A stretch of DNA of 26,694 nt from a virus: positions 1 through 26,694 of IMG/VR virus record IMGVR_UViG_3300025120_000451, one strand, 5' to 3'. Made by a program: the position numbers and the translations under genes. Positions 25,061-26,694 of this stretch are shown piece after piece. The notes under the pieces are model-generated. The model worked only from the letters and a program-made list of their open reading frames with translations. It had not been told where the DNA came from and made no database searches. Every line of letters begins with the position of its first letter. Within the stretch, counting starts at the first letter, position 1.

Positions 25061-26081
25061 ATTCTATTTTTTCTAATATTATTTTTGGCATTTTAAGTAT
25101 GTATGCTGCATTATCTTGAAAACCAAAGGTAATCAATAAATCCTCACCTACTTCAGTTAACCCACAATTAAATTCAATCATAGCATCCATAAATTTAAAC
25201 TGTTTAGATACTTTAACTATATTCCAATCTTTATCATAAAATACAAATCTATGATGATAGTGGGCATCTTTTTCATTTCCAACAGGGTGGTATGGGAAAA
25301 AACATTCATGTGTAATACATAATCTATAATCACCAAAAGGTATTACTTGTGATCCTCCCCTTAAATCTCCTGTTTTTAATTTTGTATTAGATATTTTCTT
25401 ACTCCAATCTTTTTTTACTACAGGTTCACAATTTTTGTTTTTGCAATCAACTTTAACTAATTCTACAGGATCAGCATGTCTAAGAAAATGGTAAGGCATA
25501 TCTAAAACTGGCATCCAATTTTTTTCAAGATATCCTTCTTTTTCAGGAACCTCTATCCTATCTCTTGTAACTTCAACAAATCCTTCATCACCCAATTCAA
25601 CCTCACACATTTCCATCCTTCCAGTTCCTATTTCATCTATATCTCTTCTTACACCACAGGTATATAGTTTATCATCCCATCTAAATAGTCTTACATCTTC
25701 TTGTCCTATAAAATCCCAAAGTGGGGATTTATCATATTTAGTAGTATTAATTTTACTTAATCGAGTTATATTTAAATCATCATCTAAATGACATAAATAA
25801 TTAACTGTTTCTAAGAATTGAAATTCTTCAGGATTCATATATTGCATACACCCCCACATACCCCAATATTTTTGCTCAAATTCAACATGATGCATAACAT
25901 ATCCTACATGCCTTATATTAACTAATAATCCTTCTTTTTCATCATTATAGATAGTAGCATTACATAATCCTGTTCCTCCTGTAAGTTTACTTGGGATTAT
26001 TAAAGGTTTTATACTACCTCCATGCTTTAAAGATAATTTAACTAAATTAGTTTCTTTTGGATATAACTTTTTCCAATTCAT
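25047..26081 (-). CDS. Five-bladed beta-propeller protein, GH130/GH43-like glycoside phosphorylase or hydrolase
   Basis: A 344-residue protein with GH130-type propeller signatures: IGQEDVRLFRWDDKLY (125-140), an EKNWMPVLD motif (186-194), a Gly-rich RGGSQVIPFGD (241-251) with an active-site-like ITHEC (256-260), the paired HH of AHYHHRFVFYD (273-283), and IEFNCGL (302-308) with FGFQDNAAYI (319-328) near the C-terminus. Family members cleave or phosphorolyse beta-linked mannosides and related glycans, using acidic residues, of which D129 is a candidate. It opens the glycan cassette. A similar propeller linked to glycosyltransferases is, from memory, common in marine phages. No signal peptide, so it acts inside the cell or in the virion. 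Confidence 0.78.
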   Translation of the reverse strand: MNWKKLYPKETNLVKLSLKHGGSIKPLIIPSKLTGGTGLCNATIYNDEKEGLLVNIRHVGYVMHHVEFEQKYWGMWGCMQYMNPEEFQFLETVNYLCHLDDDLNITRLSKINTTKYDKSPLWDFIGQEDVRLFRWDDKLYTCGVRRDIDEIGTGRMEMCEVELGDEGFVEVTRDRIEVPEKEGYLEKNWMPVLDMPYHFLRHADPVELVKVDCKNKNCEPVVKKDWSKKISNTKLKTGDLRGGSQVIPFGDYRLCITHECFFPYHPVGNEKDAHYHHRFVFYDKDWNIVKVSKQFKFMDAMIEFNCGLTEVGEDLLITFGFQDNAAYILKMPKIILEKIEYEKL

Positions 26082-26117
26082 ATATCAATTTTTTATTTGT
26101 TTTGCATTATTCTGTGA

Positions 26118-26142
26118 CATTCATATTATATATATTATACAA
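26118..26142 (-). promoter_or_regulatory. Possible promoter of the glycan cassette (TATAATATATATAATAT)
   Basis: In the 110-base spacer ahead of the propeller gene, minus-strand TATAATATATATAATATG follows the hairpin. TATAAT boxes occur in it, but there is no good -35 hexamer at the proper distance and it lacks the TAnnTTTG of Bacteroidota promoters. The start of the propeller gene (26081) lies about 40 bases downstream. Weak evidence. Confidence 0.25.
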
Positions 26143-26177
26143 CGCATTAAAACCGCAAAAAAACGCGGTTAAATGCG
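26143..26177. terminator. Strong hairpin downstream of the DUF932-type gene
   Basis: A 12-bp composite stem (CGCATT/AATGCG and AACCGC/GCGGTT, with a 2x1 internal mismatch) closed by an 8-base loop sits 15 bases after the stop codon of the DUF932-type gene. On the minus strand the loop is T-rich (GTTTTTTT) but the bases after the stem (TTGTATAATA) are not a clean U tract. It is conspicuously GC-rich for this AT-rich DNA and marks the boundary between the DUF932 gene and the glycan cassette. It may act as a terminator or as an mRNA 3'-end stabiliser. Confidence 0.5.
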
Positions 26178-26191
26178 CATATATTAATTTA

Positions 26192-26694
26192 TTAACAAGC
26201 ATATTCTAAAGCTTTTGAAAACATTTTTCTATTTAAATCTAAATCTTGTTTAAAGTTTTTAACAATTCTAGCTTGTCTAACCTTACCTGACTTTGTTCTG
26301 TAATGAAAATTTCCTTCAATAATATTTTCTTGAACTCTATTAAATACTTCCCATAATCCATTACCTCTATCTTCATTACGTTGAGATTCTAATACTTCTC
26401 CAATAGCTTCATCACTAACTGTATTATCTGATCCCTTAACTCTAATATCTAATAAAGATTTAGCTAATTCTAATACTTTTTCCCCTTCTAATTCAATATT
26501 CTTCATTTTATTCATAGATTCAACAGTTAATGGTAATTTTTCAACCATTTCTTTAATCATTTCTTGAAGATCTTCAAATGTATAACCCATATGACGCATT
26601 TTTACATCTTCAAATTCTGTATCTGCAATAACTAAACCATTTTCACAAATCATTCTAAATAATCCTGCTGTAAATGTAAAAGCATTTTTACCAT
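26192..26694 (-). CDS. DUF932-family phage protein (partial, N-terminus outside the window)
   Basis: The frame is open to the window edge: 13 complete codons (GKNAFTFTAGLFR) precede the first methionine at 26653, so the gene continues beyond 26694. The visible 166 residues include NGLVIADTEFEDVKMRHMGY, a helical middle, and a C-terminal segment LWEVFNRVQENIIEGNFHYR ... ARIVKNFKQDLDLNRKMFSK, the DUF932 (plasmid/phage-like, TIGR03299-type) C-terminal pattern. DUF932 proteins are widespread in phages and plasmids but their biochemical role is not firmly established. The gene ends just before the strong hairpin. Confidence 0.7.
   Translation of the reverse strand, partial: GKNAFTFTAGLFRMICENGLVIADTEFEDVKMRHMGYTFEDLQEMIKEMVEKLPLTVESMNKMKNIELEGEKVLELAKSLLDIRVKGSDNTVSDEAIGEVLESQRNEDRGNGLWEVFNRVQENIIEGNFHYRTKSGKVRQARIVKNFKQDLDLNRKMFSKALEYAC

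Overview
The window is a 26.7 kb piece of a T4-like myovirus genome. All recognisable genes lie on the minus strand, so the biological reading order runs from position 26694 down to 1. Base composition is very AT-rich. Start codons are preceded by A-rich leaders such as AAAATAAAAA, with no Shine-Dalgarno GGAGG, and gene packing is tight (TAATG or ATGA junctions). A-rich leaders without Shine-Dalgarno are typical of Bacteroidota translation. Together with a tmRNA tag that begins Gly-Glu, this suggests a phage of a (probably marine) Bacteroidota bacterium. The host assignment is inference.

Layout in transcription order. (1) 26694-26192: the 3' part of a DUF932-type gene, followed by a strong hairpin and AT-rich spacer. 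(2) 26081-21940: a compact six-gene operon encoding a GH130/GH43-like beta-propeller protein, a TPR-like helical protein, a SET-domain protein, a GT-A glycosyltransferase, an FkbM-type methyltransferase and a 2OG-Fe(II) oxygenase. This looks like a glycan or protein modification cassette. (3) 21923-21723: a small unknown gene. (4) 21711 to about 21450: a tmRNA gene whose segments are in circularly permuted order (acceptor piece first, coding piece second), with the tag ending GEQVELAMAA. (5) 21424-19612: small unknown genes, an HD-domain phosphohydrolase and a one-TM protein. (6) 19602-18793: a gp55-like late sigma factor. (7) 18757-1: the baseplate and tail structural module, containing a gp5-like OB-fold hub protein, a 632-aa unknown, a 117-aa unknown, gp25, gp6, several structural proteins, a 2539-aa giant with a lectin-like domain, and three further structural proteins, the last cut by the window edge.

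How the parts fit: gp55 would direct late transcription of the virion genes next to it. A recurring motif (minus strand ATATTTATAA) sits just upstream of several leading genes and is a candidate promoter element. The tmRNA would rescue stalled ribosomes or recycle peptides in an infected cell. The modification cassette could decorate virion proteins or host surface glycans.

The most unusual element is the permuted tmRNA. Permuted two-piece tmRNAs are established in alphaproteobacteria, some betaproteobacteria, cyanobacteria and some mitochondria, whereas Bacteroidota use the ordinary one-piece form.
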